Shown here in pieces: positions 21,191 through 32,166 of a stretch of DNA of 64,000 nt. Both the position numbers and the translations under genes were made by a program. Under the pieces are notes generated by a model. It ran no database searches. It was not told where the DNA came from and worked only from the letters and a program-made list of their open reading frames with translations. Location of the stretch: NCBI GenBank assembly GCA_963281255.1, contig OY725502.1, forward strand, positions 1,178,001 through 1,242,000. Reading direction: 5' to 3'. How positions within the stretch are numbered: the first letter of the stretch is position 1; the number at the start of each line of letters is the position of its first letter. This DNA is from Aphrocallistes beatrix (taxonomy: Eukaryota; Porifera; Hexactinellida; Sceptrulophora; Aphrocallistidae).

Positions 21191-21388
21191 TTAAGGGAGG
21201 TGGGGAGACCCACCACCTTCAAAGCCTAAAAAGGTTCTATTTCGACCGAATTGACATGTAAATTCCAAATATGGATGTATGTTATATCCGGTATCAGGGG
21301 GAAGGGGGGCAAGTGATGTGGGGTTGCTGGAAGGAGGAGGGATTGCTACGGTTAGTGGGTCCATTGGAATGGGTTTAAATTGATCCAT
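21191..21388 (-). pseudogene. Truncated duplicate of PRC1 exon 1
   Basis: Residues 1-37 of PRC1 (MDQFKPIPMDPLTVAIPPPS onward to GYNI) are repeated with one visible substitution, E5K, after which the homology stops at the duplication junction (21278) and the frame runs on for 28 unrelated residues to a stop 60 bp before the NHL copy-1 ATG. It lacks a coiled coil and splice donor, so it cannot make PRC1, but it includes the PRC1 start region and upstream DNA in the same orientation as the NHL gene. Confidence 0.85.
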
Positions 21389-21568
21389 GTATTTATAAAT
21401 TTCTAAGATTTTATGAATTAATCATTGCAATCACATACGTAGATATCATCAGAATATATAGGTTGTTAAGTCGAAATAATAAATGCTTGGAATTCAAGAC
21501 CATTTAACCTTGCATACTGACACCTCGCAGCCTCTCTGTCAAGTATGGTTTCTATATCCATTCATATA

Positions 21569-22495
21569 CAGTGTGTCCCGAAATTATTGGCAGTAAACTT
21601 TAACTTAATGTAGTATCAAACGAGTACTTAGAAAGAGTATTATAATTTCAGGATAACTTCATTTATGTATTTTCTTACTATATTTACATCGTTTTGAGTC
21701 ACACTATCATACCATGTGATTACCCAGCATCTTTTCTGAAATGCAAACTCATTCTATGTCTCAGTTTTTGTCAAAATCCCAATCACTATTTGCTATGGTA
21801 TAGTAATGTTTTCTTCTATACCGCTTAATTTAGTTATAGAAATATCTAAGTATGTACATATCTTGTAGTTGTGCAATTCTTGAGAATTTGTTCAAGGATT
21901 CGGAAAGATATAGGCTCTGGAAGTCAGAATTAGGGGTGTGTTTGACGCTCGCAGAGAATAACAACGTAAAAAGTGGAATTTCACCCATAAACTTAAAAAT
22001 TATGAACTTAACTTGTTTAAAGTAATGGAATAACTAATAATTAGTGCTATTTGTGGGGATTGACTACAAATACAATTATATTTTCTCAAATTCAATTTTT
22101 TTTTCTCGAGAAATTTGATAATCACTGACACACCCCTAATTCTGACTTCCAGAGCCTATATCTTTCCGAATCCTTGAACAAATTCTCAAGAATTGCACAA
22201 CTACAAGATATGTACATACTTAGATATTTCTATAACTAAATTAAGCGGTATAGAAGAAAACATTACTATACCATAGCAAATAGTGATTGGGATTTTGACA
22301 AAAACTGAGACATAGAATGAGTTTGCATTTCAGAAAAGATGCTGGGTAATCACATGGTATGATAGTGTGACTCAAAACGATGTAAATATAGTAAGAAAAT
22401 ACATAAATGAAGTTATCCTGAAATTATAATACTCTTTCTAAGTACTCGTTTGATACTACATTAAAGTTTACTGCCAATAATTTCGGGACACACTG
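21569..22495. mobile_element. 927-bp foldback MITE, TA target duplication, long inverted repeats
   Basis: Arms 21569-21940 and 22129-22495 (372 and 367 bp) are almost perfect reverse complements, differing by one 5-bp indel near the end. The tips are CAGTGTGTCCCGAAATTATT. TA flanks both sides, and the paralogous segment at about 19586-19596 shows the uninterrupted target, proving insertion after the duplication. The 188-bp centre is AT-rich without a transposase. TA target and CAGT tips point to Tc1/mariner-type mobilisation. Confidence 0.92.
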
Positions 22496-22867
22496 TACGT
22501 ATGGTTATCCTACGAGATTAGAATCTGATTTAATAATTATTCTAATTGTGACATGATTAAACTCAAACAAGTCATTATCTTCTAAAATGTTGCCAGGGGA
22601 GGCATAGTGGCGGGACACCAACACTCATTTTAGAACTGTGCACTTATACTATTAAATATCTTTGATTTCACACTCTCTGTCATAATTATAAAACTAAATA
22701 CTGGTACTATCTGCATAATATTCTAGAATAGTATAAAATAGTGCAAATCAAATAATGCCTAGACTCTGGGTACTAGCTCTACAGACTGAAAGGTTTGGAG
22801 AATCGAGTTCTCACTGTACATTCTACACATATAGCTAAATATTAGAAAACAAGATTATATGACAATA

Positions 22868-24124
22868 TCAGAACATCTGAATACAGTGATTGGGATTCTT
22901 AGAGACTACAACAACACTTCCATCTGAGTTCATTGTGATCCCTGTGGGTTCAATGAAGTCTCCTTTCCCTTCCCCTTCTTTACCAAATTTGCAAATTAGT
23001 TCTCCTGTGTAAGAAAATATGAGAACACAGTGGTTTCCACGATCAGAGAGTAAGATATTGGAATGACGATCAATATAGAAACAAGATATCTTCTCCACTT
23101 GATTACCTTCACCGTGAGTAATAATCTGACGAGAAAGTTGATGAGAAGGATTGTAAATCAGTACGCAAGGGTTGCTGCTACACAATATTACAATTTCTTG
23201 AGGGGTTAGCTTCACATCGTTAGCACCAAGTATTTTCGGAATGAAAGAATTAAAAGAGAAGTCTAAATTTAAACACTGAACTCGGTGGTTATGAAACTCA
23301 CAAATGTACATTCTGCTCCACTCGGATGATATGGCTAATCCTCTCGGATATTTGAATTCAAGTTCTTTCATTCCCTCTCTTCCAACAGAATTCAAAAGTC
23401 TGTAATGGCGAGAATACACGTTGAGACAATTACTTGAATGTTGTGTTACGTATAGCTTATCTTGATGAATACAAATATCGAATGGTCCGTTCATTTTCTC
23501 ATTGAAAATAGACAAGAAATTGAGAGATTTATCTACTACCTGAACACGATTGTTTCCACCGTCACAAATGTAATAATAACCACTTTTATTATCGAAGGTA
23601 ATGCTGTTAGGATAAGTAAAAATACCAGGTCCTTTCACTACTCCAGTTTTGTGATTTCCATATACAGCTATAGGTTCTCCTTTCTGTTTGTAATCTGGCA
23701 CTACTTCCTTATTCTTCTTTTCAGTATTAGTGTACTGCAGGGAACCCAAGGAATTCAGTTTGTATTCCATTTCATCGTCCCAACCCAGTGAGATGTTTTT
23801 TGCTTTTTCTAATAATGTCTGTAACTCTTTCATCTTCTTGTCTAACGGAGCGCAGCTCTGCTCTAAAAGTTCTTTGTTACTATTCCCTCTTAGGATATCT
23901 TGCAGATTTTCTTTGGAAATAAAGATCTTTTTCATTTCGTCGGCTATTTCCGATTCTTTGGAATTTTCTTCCAACTCTTGCACCTCTGCTAACAGTTCCG
24001 CTTCTCGCTTTTGTAGCAACTGATGTGCTCGGGAAAAATTATTTTGTATTTCTTTGCGCACTCTCCCAAACTGTTGTACGGAGAGGCTAGCCTCACTCCC
24101 CACCACAGTCTCAATACTAGCCAT
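22868..24124 (-). CDS. Coiled-coil/NHL-repeat protein, tandem copy 2 (418 aa, intronless)
   Basis: Same architecture and length as the gene at 19875-21131: N-terminal coiled coil followed by an NHL propeller, no RING or B-box. Differences are few and conservative (for example FEN to FDN, KCL to NFL, EFHNN to EFHNH, IPN to IPK), so both frames have stayed intact since duplication and are probably expressed. This copy keeps the DNA upstream of 24125 that has no duplicate, so it is likely the parental gene with its original promoter. Function unknown; a structural or RNA-binding role is only inferred from the propeller. Confidence 0.85.
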   Translation of the reverse strand: MASIETVVGSEASLSVQQFGRVRKEIQNNFSRAHQLLQKREAELLAEVQELEENSKESEIADEMKKIFISKENLQDILRGNSNKELLEQSCAPLDKKMKELQTLLEKAKNISLGWDDEMEYKLNSLGSLQYTNTEKKNKEVVPDYKQKGEPIAVYGNHKTGVVKGPGIFTYPNSITFDNKSGYYYICDGGNNRVQVVDKSLNFLSIFNEKMNGPFDICIHQDKLYVTQHSSNCLNVYSRHYRLLNSVGREGMKELEFKYPRGLAISSEWSRMYICEFHNHRVQCLNLDFSFNSFIPKILGANDVKLTPQEIVILCSSNPCVLIYNPSHQLSRQIITHGEGNQVEKISCFYIDRHSNILLSDRGNHCVLIFSYTGELICKFGKEGEGKGDFIEPTGITMNSDGSVVVVSKNPNHCIQMF

Positions 24125-24160
24125 GACTAGGTGCTAACAATAAAGGCAAAACCTATAAAA

Positions 24161-25118
24161 TAAAATAAAGCAGTCAACTCTGAGCGAGCTACACTGGTGA
24201 CTTGAACAGAGGTAATCTACGATATTTTAAAACAGTTTTTGATTCGCGGCTCCAGCTGTTTGAGATTTCAGGCAGCTGGAGCAGCGAATCAAAAAAGTAT
24301 GAGACAGGAGACGGTTACCCCACTATACCAACAGATGAAAAAGACGGTAGCAGTAGTGTGGAAACTCAAGGGTATATTATTTTCCATACAACGTATTTAA
24401 CTTCTATATAAAATATCATGCACTAAAAGGTTGATATTCTCTGGTTAAACGAATTCATGAATTTGAACGTAAATTCAAGAATAAAGTTCAGCAGAGTCAA
24501 ATTTAATAACCTAAACTAATTTGTTCCAAAAATATACTACTCTTCTCATATTATTCCAATCATATACTTTTACAAGGAATCTTCTGAGATAGACTCCTCC
24601 TTTGATGATAACTCGTCAAACTTCATTTCTTTGATGGTTCGTTCATGTATCAATAAAGTTCAAGTTTAATTGCTCTCTACAATTTTATTAATCGTGAGCT
24701 AATTTAATAATTCCGTAATAAGTTGAGATAGAATCAGGCTTGAAGAATTATCAATTGTCTGCCTATACAGTACAGAGTAGCCCAGAGTAGCGAGAAATTT
24801 GATACAACTTTTTCAGTTTAACCATTTTTTCAGTAAGAATTGTAGACACCAAAAAGTCACTCTTGATAGTGTTATCCAAAGTCTAGAAACATTTCCAGAA
24901 GCTTAATTAATACCATGATACACCAACTTCTAGTGACAAAGCTTCAAATAAAGTTCTAAATTCTGAACATCAGTTAACTTTTGATTTTCTATTTATACAT
25001 TTTGAAGATTTTATAGGGTTATCATGCCATTTTGCTATTACTGTAGTAAAACTCAAATTGTATTATTCAACTTGAATGCCATTCTACATACGTGTCTCAA
25101 TAACTCAATTACCTCAAC
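24161..25118. other. Spacer between NHL copy 2 and XPF
   Basis: AT-rich, 0.96 kb. It should hold the NHL copy-2 promoter and the XPF 3' UTR. Apart from the hairpin at 24236-24296 I see no gene or repeat. Confidence 0.5.
24236..24296. repeat. Strong hairpin (about 23-bp stem)
   Basis: TTTTTGATTCGCGGCTCCAG and its inverse (CTGGAGCAGCGAATCAAAAA) face each other across a ~13-nt loop; one mismatch in the central stem. It lies about 110 bp upstream of the NHL copy-2 ATG. It could be a tiny foldback element, a regulatory hairpin or a small RNA precursor; nothing decides between these. Confidence 0.6.
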
Positions 25119-28100
25119 TCATTCAGTTTTGTGCAAAAACTTGTACAAACGCGTCCCATCCTCCTCTCCTAGAATACTGGTTATTCTCTCTTGGCTGAGG
25201 GAGGCTAGCTTCTCCAAACTCTCCACCCCTTTGAGAAGTGATTTAGAATTCCTAGAACTAACGCCAGGTAATTTCAAAAGAAAGTCCTCCACTCCTGCCC
25301 CGCCCAAATACTTCTCCTCTGCGAACAAATCTAGGTCCGACCCGATGCCTTGGGCTGCCTCAGCGGTTGGTTCCGGTTTGTTGTGTTTCAAACGGTCAAA
25401 CAGCTCTGCAGCCATTTGAGGGTTTTCACACCAGCAAATGCGCAGTTGAGGAAAATGGATGGTGAGCAGTACCAGCTTGCTGCCTATGTCCTGAGTGGTG
25501 CCCTGCGCACTCTTATCCAGACACAGACACTCCCCTTCTCTAGACTCTATCATCAGGACAGGACAGGCGTAGTACCGACACATCGCTGTGCACTGGTTGT
25601 ACAGCCTACCGGATGTGATGGACTGTATCAAGTCGGCCACTGCCTTTCTCTCCACACAAACGTCAGGAGAGAGAATATAGTCGCCAACCTCTAACGTCAC
25701 AGGCTCTATATCTATCCCGCGTTTGTGAATCAATGCCGGGAGAATACTCTTAAACTCTCTGACATCGACGATAACCTTCCTCTCCTTCTTCAGGGTAGCT
25801 CCTCCACGGATATGTGTGAACAGATCCGGTGTAGAGCAAGAGGGGTCCCGAGACAGGTAGGTACAGGATGGGTCCTTCCCTTCTCTGTCTTCAGGAATAA
25901 CCATGAGCGATTTCTGCTTGACTAGCAACTCGAAAGCTTCTTTTTCTTGGCGGAGAGTGGATAAGAAGCGTTGTTCTTCCATTGAGTCTTTGTAAAGTAG
26001 GAAATGTACCTGTAATATAAAGCAAAATGTAATAATATGGTACATCTAATCTACACGCAGCTAGTAAACATTATTAATATCTACACAAATACTGTGAGTG
26101 AGTTATCTATCGATACGAATAATTCCATTTTTTTGTCAAATTTAATAAGTCAAATTAAATGATACTAGACTTGTATATTAGAGAGTTGAATAGCAAATTC
26201 AACAAACATAGAAAATACATATTCTGAGAGACTAGAATTATTTTAAAATTATTATCCGACAGAACTAATTGGTATTGCTCATTTTGAGTTGGTTTGGCGT
26301 AAATGAATTCTATATACCCAGATAGTTGGATTTTTTAGTGTAACAACGAAAACACCTCCAAAAGTCACAACGTACACACTGTGATCACCTTAAGTGTGTG
26401 CTGGGGATTGAGAGCTTGGTAGCATTCCAGCTGTCGTATCCAGGATAGCTCAGGCTGGTAGAGGACCACCGTGGCGGGTTTAGTTTCACTTAGGATTTGA
26501 GCTGCTTGGTGAGAGTATAGCAACCCGTGGTGAGGTACGAACTTGATTAGGGGTGTAGCGTGGGGAGGAGGGGAGGGGGGAGAAGGGCTGTTAGATTCAG
26601 GGGGAGGTGGCTTCATGAAACACTTGTCAAGGGTGTTAGTGGGGTTGGAGAGTTTGGGCCGTTTATCCGGAGGCACGTAGTGTTTCCACGAGTTGAAGAA
26701 CTTGGGTTTCTTCGGCCGAACATCTCCCATAGGAGACGTGAGTACCAATTCCTGATACAACTCCTCCAGCTGCTCCCGACCCTCCCCATCTAGGTAGTGT
26801 TGCAGGAATGTAGAGTTCTCCTTGTCCCCGACCACCACAAGAATAGCACCAGCAGCTAGAGAACGGAGACATACTAAAACTAATGAATAACTTACCACGC
26901 AAATACGTGCATACTCTCTTGTCCTTTCTTCGCTTCAGCTAGTATGTCAGCCAGGACGGACCATTTAGGATTGTTCTCAAGCTCGAGCTTAGAGGGAGAG
27001 ACCCCCTCTCCGTCAGAAGCTCCTCCGTACACCCGTTCCTTGGCCGCAGTGAGGAGGGAGTCCACAGGGTGCATGAACATCCACTCGTGCTTGCCGGGGA
27101 GTCGCAGTGGATACGAGTCCACTTCTTTCTTTATTTCTGTCAGTTCAGACCAGAAAGTGACACAGTCTCGCTCTATCAGAGTCAGCAAGAGACGCTGGAG
27201 AGTGGAGAGGTCCTCTATCAGGGACTTAGCTTTCTGACTGATCTGTGTCCACACAGAGTCCAGCTGTAGCCGGAGAGATTTTGCGAAGTTGCGGAACAGA
27301 CATGATTCAACTGTTAGCTAAAAGTAGTAATCCTAAGTAACCATAAGTAGGGCATTAGTCGATCGTGAAAAATAGATCCCGATCTTAGCTGATATTCTGA
27401 TCAGCGATCTCGACCATTTTTCCGATCGTTTTTGTTACTTGACAAAATTGACAATGTTTATCGAAACTAAAATTCGAAATAGAATTCAAGCTTAATTATC
27501 AGAATAAGTAACAGTCTTTTAGTGTTGGAAGAAGAGTCAAATTGGTAACAGCATAGAAAAATAGAAAAAAATAATGATGGTGAGGAGAGAAGAGAAATTT
27601 TCAAAAATGATCGGGTTAAAAAAAGATCTTCCATCTGATCATTAAAAAAAGGATCGCTATTCCTCATTAGATCGTCAAAATAGGATCGCGATCCTAATGC
27701 CCCAATCCCAAGTAACCATCAGCATTTACAGAATAATATGTAGAATCCCACCTGGTTCTTATTGAACCCTCCAATAGCCGGAACTTTCTTCCCCAGCTGT
27801 TCCAGCGTGAGTTTGATGAGTTCCACCAGTGCGAACTGTACCTGCTCCATCCTAGCAGACAGCTTCACGTGCACCTCCTGGACGTCTGGCTTCACCTGGT
27901 CCAGGACACCCTTTACTGATGCATGGAACCTCGGCCAGAGGTAGAGATGTCTAGCAAAGAGACATTTCATCACGTGGTCCACTTGGAACATTTCTCCTAC
28001 GAATGTCTCTGGATTGTCTGAGAAGCCGTGTATGAAAGCGGTCTTGTTTCGCTCACGGAATAGACGCAATATAAATCCCTCCATTGTCAGTTCTGTGACT

Positions 28101-31100
28101 TTATCTGCGTGATACACCATGAGGCCTGAAACCTGCAGAATCAACAGTAATGCCATTATGTGAATAGCAATGCTCTACGAGGAGTGGTGAAACCAGGATT
28201 TTCAGATGGAGGTTATAACATGTGTTGCAACACGTGTTACAACACATAAGCGCGCTCCGCTTGCTTCCGCTGCGGCTGGCGGACACTTTGTGTCCGCCTG
28301 TTATAACACTGTTATAATTATCACCTGTTATAACACTGTTATAACACCTGTTAAAGTTATAACTCCAGTTATAACTTCAGTTATAACTAGGGATTCCAAT
28401 CCCGGCCAAATTTCTCAATCCCGGGATTTCGGGATTGATATTTTTCTAATCCCGGGATTCAAGATCTTTCCAATCTCGGGATCCCGGGATTTTTCGGGAT
28501 TGTATCTTGCAGCAAAATTTATTTAAATTTTAATTTGGAAAATTTAGAGAAGGAAGATATTATTTAATTTAATTTTTGACAAACTCTTTGAAAACAAGGG
28601 ATGTACTTTCTGCCATAAAAATATGAGATAATCGTAATTTTTGATTATTTATTATTGTAGAAAGCCTATTTATAGATTAGTAAATACTAAATAGTAATAC
28701 AGTACATACTTGTAAATCGTATTGTTGTTATTTGACACTGAATAGTGTATTTGTAAGTTACCATTGTAAATACGATCTTGTTTCCAAGTAGTGTGATTGG
28801 TAATTATAAGGAAATTGTTCAATTGCTTAAACATAGAGTAGACATAACACTAAATTCGGGATCCCGGGAATGAGAAGGTAATCCCGGGATTGAAATATCG
28901 GGATCGGGATTATAAAACTAATCCCGGAGGTAAAATGGACCGGGATCCCGGGATTGTAACCCCTAGTTATAACTCCAGTTATAACTTCAGTTATAACTCC
29001 AGTTATAACTCCAGTTATAACTTCAGTTATAACTCCAGTTATAACTCCAGTTATAACTTCAGTTATAACTCCAGTTATAACTTCAGTTATAACTCCAGTT
29101 ATAACTTCAGTTATAACTCCAGTTATAACTTCAGTTATAACTTCAGTTATAACTTCAGTTATAACTCCAGTTATAACTCCAGTTATAACTTCAGTTATAA
29201 CTCCAGTTATAACTCCAGTTATAACTTCAGTTATAACTCCAGTTATAACTCCAGTTATAACTCCAGTTATAACTTCAGTTATAACTCCAGTTATAACTTC
29301 AGTTATAACTCCAGTTATAACTCCAGTTATAACTTCAGTTATAACTCCAGTTATAACTTCAGTTATAACTCCAGCTATAAGTGTTCTAACAGTGTTATAA
29401 CATTGTTATAACATTGTTATAACAGGTGTTATAACAGTGTTATAACAGTGTCATAACAGGTGTTATAACAGTGTTATAACAGGTGTTATAACAGTGTTAT
29501 AACAGTGTTATAACAGGTGTTATAACAGTGTTATAACAGTGTCATAACAGGTGTTATAACAGTGGTATAACAGTGTTATAACAGGTGTTATAACAGTGTT
29601 ATAACAGGTGTTATAACAGTGTTATAACAGGTGTTATAACAGTGTTATAACAGTGTTATAACAGGTGTTATAACAGTGTTATAACAGGTGTTATAACAGT
29701 GTTATAACAGGTGTTATAACAGTGTTATAACAGGTTATAACAGTGTTATAACATGTGTTACAACATGTGTTATAACATGTGTTATAACATGTGTTATAAC
29801 ACGTGTTATAACATGTGTTATAACATGTGTTATAACACGTGTTATAACATGTGTTATAACATGTGTTATAACATGTGTTATAACATGTCTTCAGTTATAA
29901 CTTCTTTATAACTTCAGTTATAACTTCAGTTATAACTTCAGTTATAACTTCAGTTATAACTCCAGTTATAACTCCAGTTATAACTTCAGTTATAACTCCA
30001 GTTATAACTCCAGTTATAACTTCAGTTATAACTCCAGTTATAACTCCAGTTATAACTCCAGTTATAACTTCAGTTATAACTCCAGTTATAACTTCAGTTA
30101 TAACTCCAGTTATAACTCCAGTTATAACTTCAGTTATAACTCCAGTTATAACTTCAGTTATAACTCCAGCTATAAGTGTTCTAACAGTGTTATAACATTG
30201 TTATAACATTGTTATAACAGGTGTTATAACAGTGTTATAACAGTGTCATAACAGGTGTTATAACAGTGTTATAACAGGTGTTATAACAGTGTTATAACAG
30301 TGTTATAACAGGTGTTATAACAGTGTTATAACAGTGTCATAACAGGTGTTATAACAGTGGTATAACAGTGTTATAACAGGTGTTATAACAGTGTTATAAC
30401 AGGTGTTATAACAGTGTTATAACAGTGTTATAACAGTGTTATAACAGGTGTTATAACAGTGTTATAACAGTGTTATAACAGGTGTTATAACAGTGTTATA
30501 ACAGGTGTTATAACAGTGTTATAACAGGTGTTATAACAGTGTTATAACATGTGTTACAACATGTGTTATAACATGTGTTATAACATGTGTTATAACACGT
30601 GTTATAACATGTGTTATAACATGTGTTATAACACGTGTTATAACATGTGTTATAACATGTGTTATAACATGTGTTATAACATGTGTTATAACATGTGTTA
30701 TAACACGTGTTATAACATGTGTTATAACATGTGTTATAACATGTGTTATAACATGTGTTATAACATGTGTTATAACATGTGTTATAACATGTGTTATAAC
30801 ATGTGTTATAACATGTGTTATAACACGTGTTATAACATGTGTTATAACATGTGTTATAACACGTGTTATAACATGTGTTATAACATGTGTTATAACATGT
30901 GTTATAACATGTGTTATAACACGTGTTATAACAGGTATTATAACAGTGTTATAATATGTGATATTATAGCAGGTATTATAATAGTGTTATAATATGTGTT
31001 ATAACACGTGTTGTAAAAAGTGCAATAATTTTCTTATTAATTAACAATGTTCTAATATGGTACATGTATACTGATCCTGCAAATGCCAATATAAATAAAC

Positions 31101-32166
31101 ATTTTGTTACAACATTTGAAATTTTATTCTGATTGGGGGTACATGCCTCCTGTACTATCATGATTATTAATAATATTTACAGGGTGATCCAAAAGTTCTG
31201 CAACAAATTTTGCTGAAGTATTATACTTACACATGAGGATATAACATCCGATATTTCGTTTTACTTGAAAATTATAAGGATTATTTCAATTATTTTGCAA
31301 TCCAATTGCCTCTCTTTCCTAATATATTTGCTAAGGTGGATCATAAATGTGTGTGTGTCTCGAATGCTTGGTACATTCTATGATTATACTTTAACAATTG
31401 TTGTTCTTATTGGTGATTTCCGGTCAATAAACCAAAAGAAATACTCATATATTAGTATTTTGAATTAATAACTGACTATAGGAAGATATAAATATATTTA
31501 AACAGGATTAAAAAAGGTTTTTTCGAACTTGACATTTTTGAAATCAGATTATTGGAGTCCCGGGTATATAATATTTCAAAAATTTGTATAAAAAATATTT
31601 TGCGCAATGAATAGTGTTCATTTCTAAACTAGACGGGTGGTAGATTCCATAGATGCAAACCGATTTAAAGTTAGACTAAATTATCTTAGTCAAATCAATG
31701 AAGTAGAATTTATAGTTGCAGAACTTTTGGATCACCCTGTATTTCGCCTGAAGGCCTTTCGGAAGGAATATGCCATTATACCTTCGTTTGAAATTTACGA
31801 ATATCATGGCATCCGATTTGCATACCTTACCTTGTCAACAGGACAGCACTTGCGTAGGATATCCATCACGATGATCTGGGAGGAGACGAAGAGTACCCCT
31901 CCTTTCAGGTAGAGGGCCTCCCGATCCTTGGCTGAGAAGTCACTGGTGACAGACTTAGGTGTCAAGGTAACTCCTTCCCTATCCAGCTGTTCCATTATGT
32001 AATACTCCTCAGTGGGATACGCGTTCAGGACAAAAACGAGCCCAGACGGCTCGCAATGGAGCTTCAGTAAACTGATCATTGACCGGTGTAGTCCTAAACC
32101 GCGAGCCATGACCACTAAACTGCTGCCTTCAAGGCTGTCTAGCAGGATTTGCCGCTCGAAATCCAT
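25119..32166 (-). CDS. ERCC4: XPF/ERCC4 DNA-repair endonuclease subunit, five exons (825 aa)
   Basis: Exons: 32166-31831, 28132-27752, 27317-26915, 26855-26389 and 26009-25119. XPF, with ERCC1, cuts the 5' side of DNA bubbles in nucleotide excision and crosslink repair. The N-terminal half follows the inactive helicase-like module (LFARHLYLWPRFHASVK is a family hallmark). The nuclease domain lies in the last exon: VDVREF (about 610), LEVGDY (about 635) and the catalytic ERKAVAD (649-655). A tandem helix-hairpin-helix closes the protein (about 775-825, FLLKLPGVSSRNSKSLLKGV). Length is near the human 916. The disordered insert in the middle (KKPKFFNSW to PPPPESNSPSPP) is shorter than in vertebrates. 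Intron 3's donor was set at 26914 since it alone restores the frame to GAILVVVGDKENS. Intron 1 is 3.7 kb and carries satellite DNA and two MITEs; intron 3 is only 59 bp. Confidence 0.92.
28212..28387. repeat. Inverted left flank of the GTTATAAC satellite
   Basis: Going rightward this stretch passes through CATGTGTTGCAACACGTG-type units, the GC-rich hairpin motif, CCTGTTATAACACTG units (reverse complement of those at 29380-29740) and then the TCCA/TTCA-spaced units. The order is the mirror image of the blocks to the right of 28966. Confidence 0.75.
28245..28298 (-). repeat. GC-rich multi-hairpin motif, copy 3 (partial)
   Basis: Read on minus: GGCGGACACAAAGTGTCCGCC, then AGCCGCAGCGGAAGCAAGCG and GAGCGCGCTTATGTG. 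It lacks the CCAGGCGCCCGCAGGGCGA part found in the other copies and is embedded in satellite DNA of XPF intron 1. Confidence 0.7.
28388..28965. mobile_element. 578-bp hAT-type MITE inserted in the satellite
   Basis: Ends TAGGGATTCCAATCCCGG and (reverse complement) TAGGGGTTACAATCCCGG; subterminal CCCGGGATT repeats in both orientations. Flanking GTTATAAC on each side (28380-28387 and 28966-28973) is both the satellite core and, by length, a hAT 8-bp target duplication. The AT-rich centre has no transposase. Confidence 0.8.
28966..31014. repeat. Higher-order satellite built on the palindrome GTTATAAC, in XPF intron 1
   Basis: Two successive rounds of three blocks. Block A: 12-bp units GTTATAACTYCA (28966-29375 and about 29890-30170). 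Block B: 11- and 12-bp units GTTATAACAGT and GTTATAACAGGT (about 29380-29740 and 30178-30545). Block C: 12-bp units GTTATAACAYGT (about 29741-29885 and 30546-31014). In every block the 8-bp palindrome is constant and only the 3-4-bp spacer changes; block C spacers are themselves palindromic in context (ACATGT), so both strands read almost the same. Long ORFs through it are artefacts of the 12-bp period. Confidence 0.95.
31180..31739. mobile_element. 560-bp mariner-type MITE in XPF intron 1
   Basis: Perfect inverted tips of about 25 bp starting CAGGGTGATCCAAAAGTTC, flanked by TA at 31178-31179 and 31740-31741. Mariner-like elements often carry this kind of GGGTGATCCAAAAG terminus. No transposase frame remains. 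Confidence 0.85.

Larger units (their letters stand above)
21278..24160. repeat. Tandem segmental duplication, copy 2 (carries a 927-bp insertion)
   Basis: Second copy of the 19282-21168 segment. It is longer because of the element at 21569-22495 and about 80 extra bp near 22618-22700. Comparison of copies gives a clean empty site for the element. Confidence 0.9.

Noticed and set aside
26857-26896. Donor GTAAGT at 26895 for XPF intron 3
   Set aside because: It matches consensus better but leaves a 40-bp intron and the wrong frame; GTATGC at 26914 restores the frame.
28890-30992. ORFs with YNSS/YNFS and MCYN repeats
   Set aside because: Products of the 12-bp period of the GTTATAAC satellite; no start context, no non-repeat domain.
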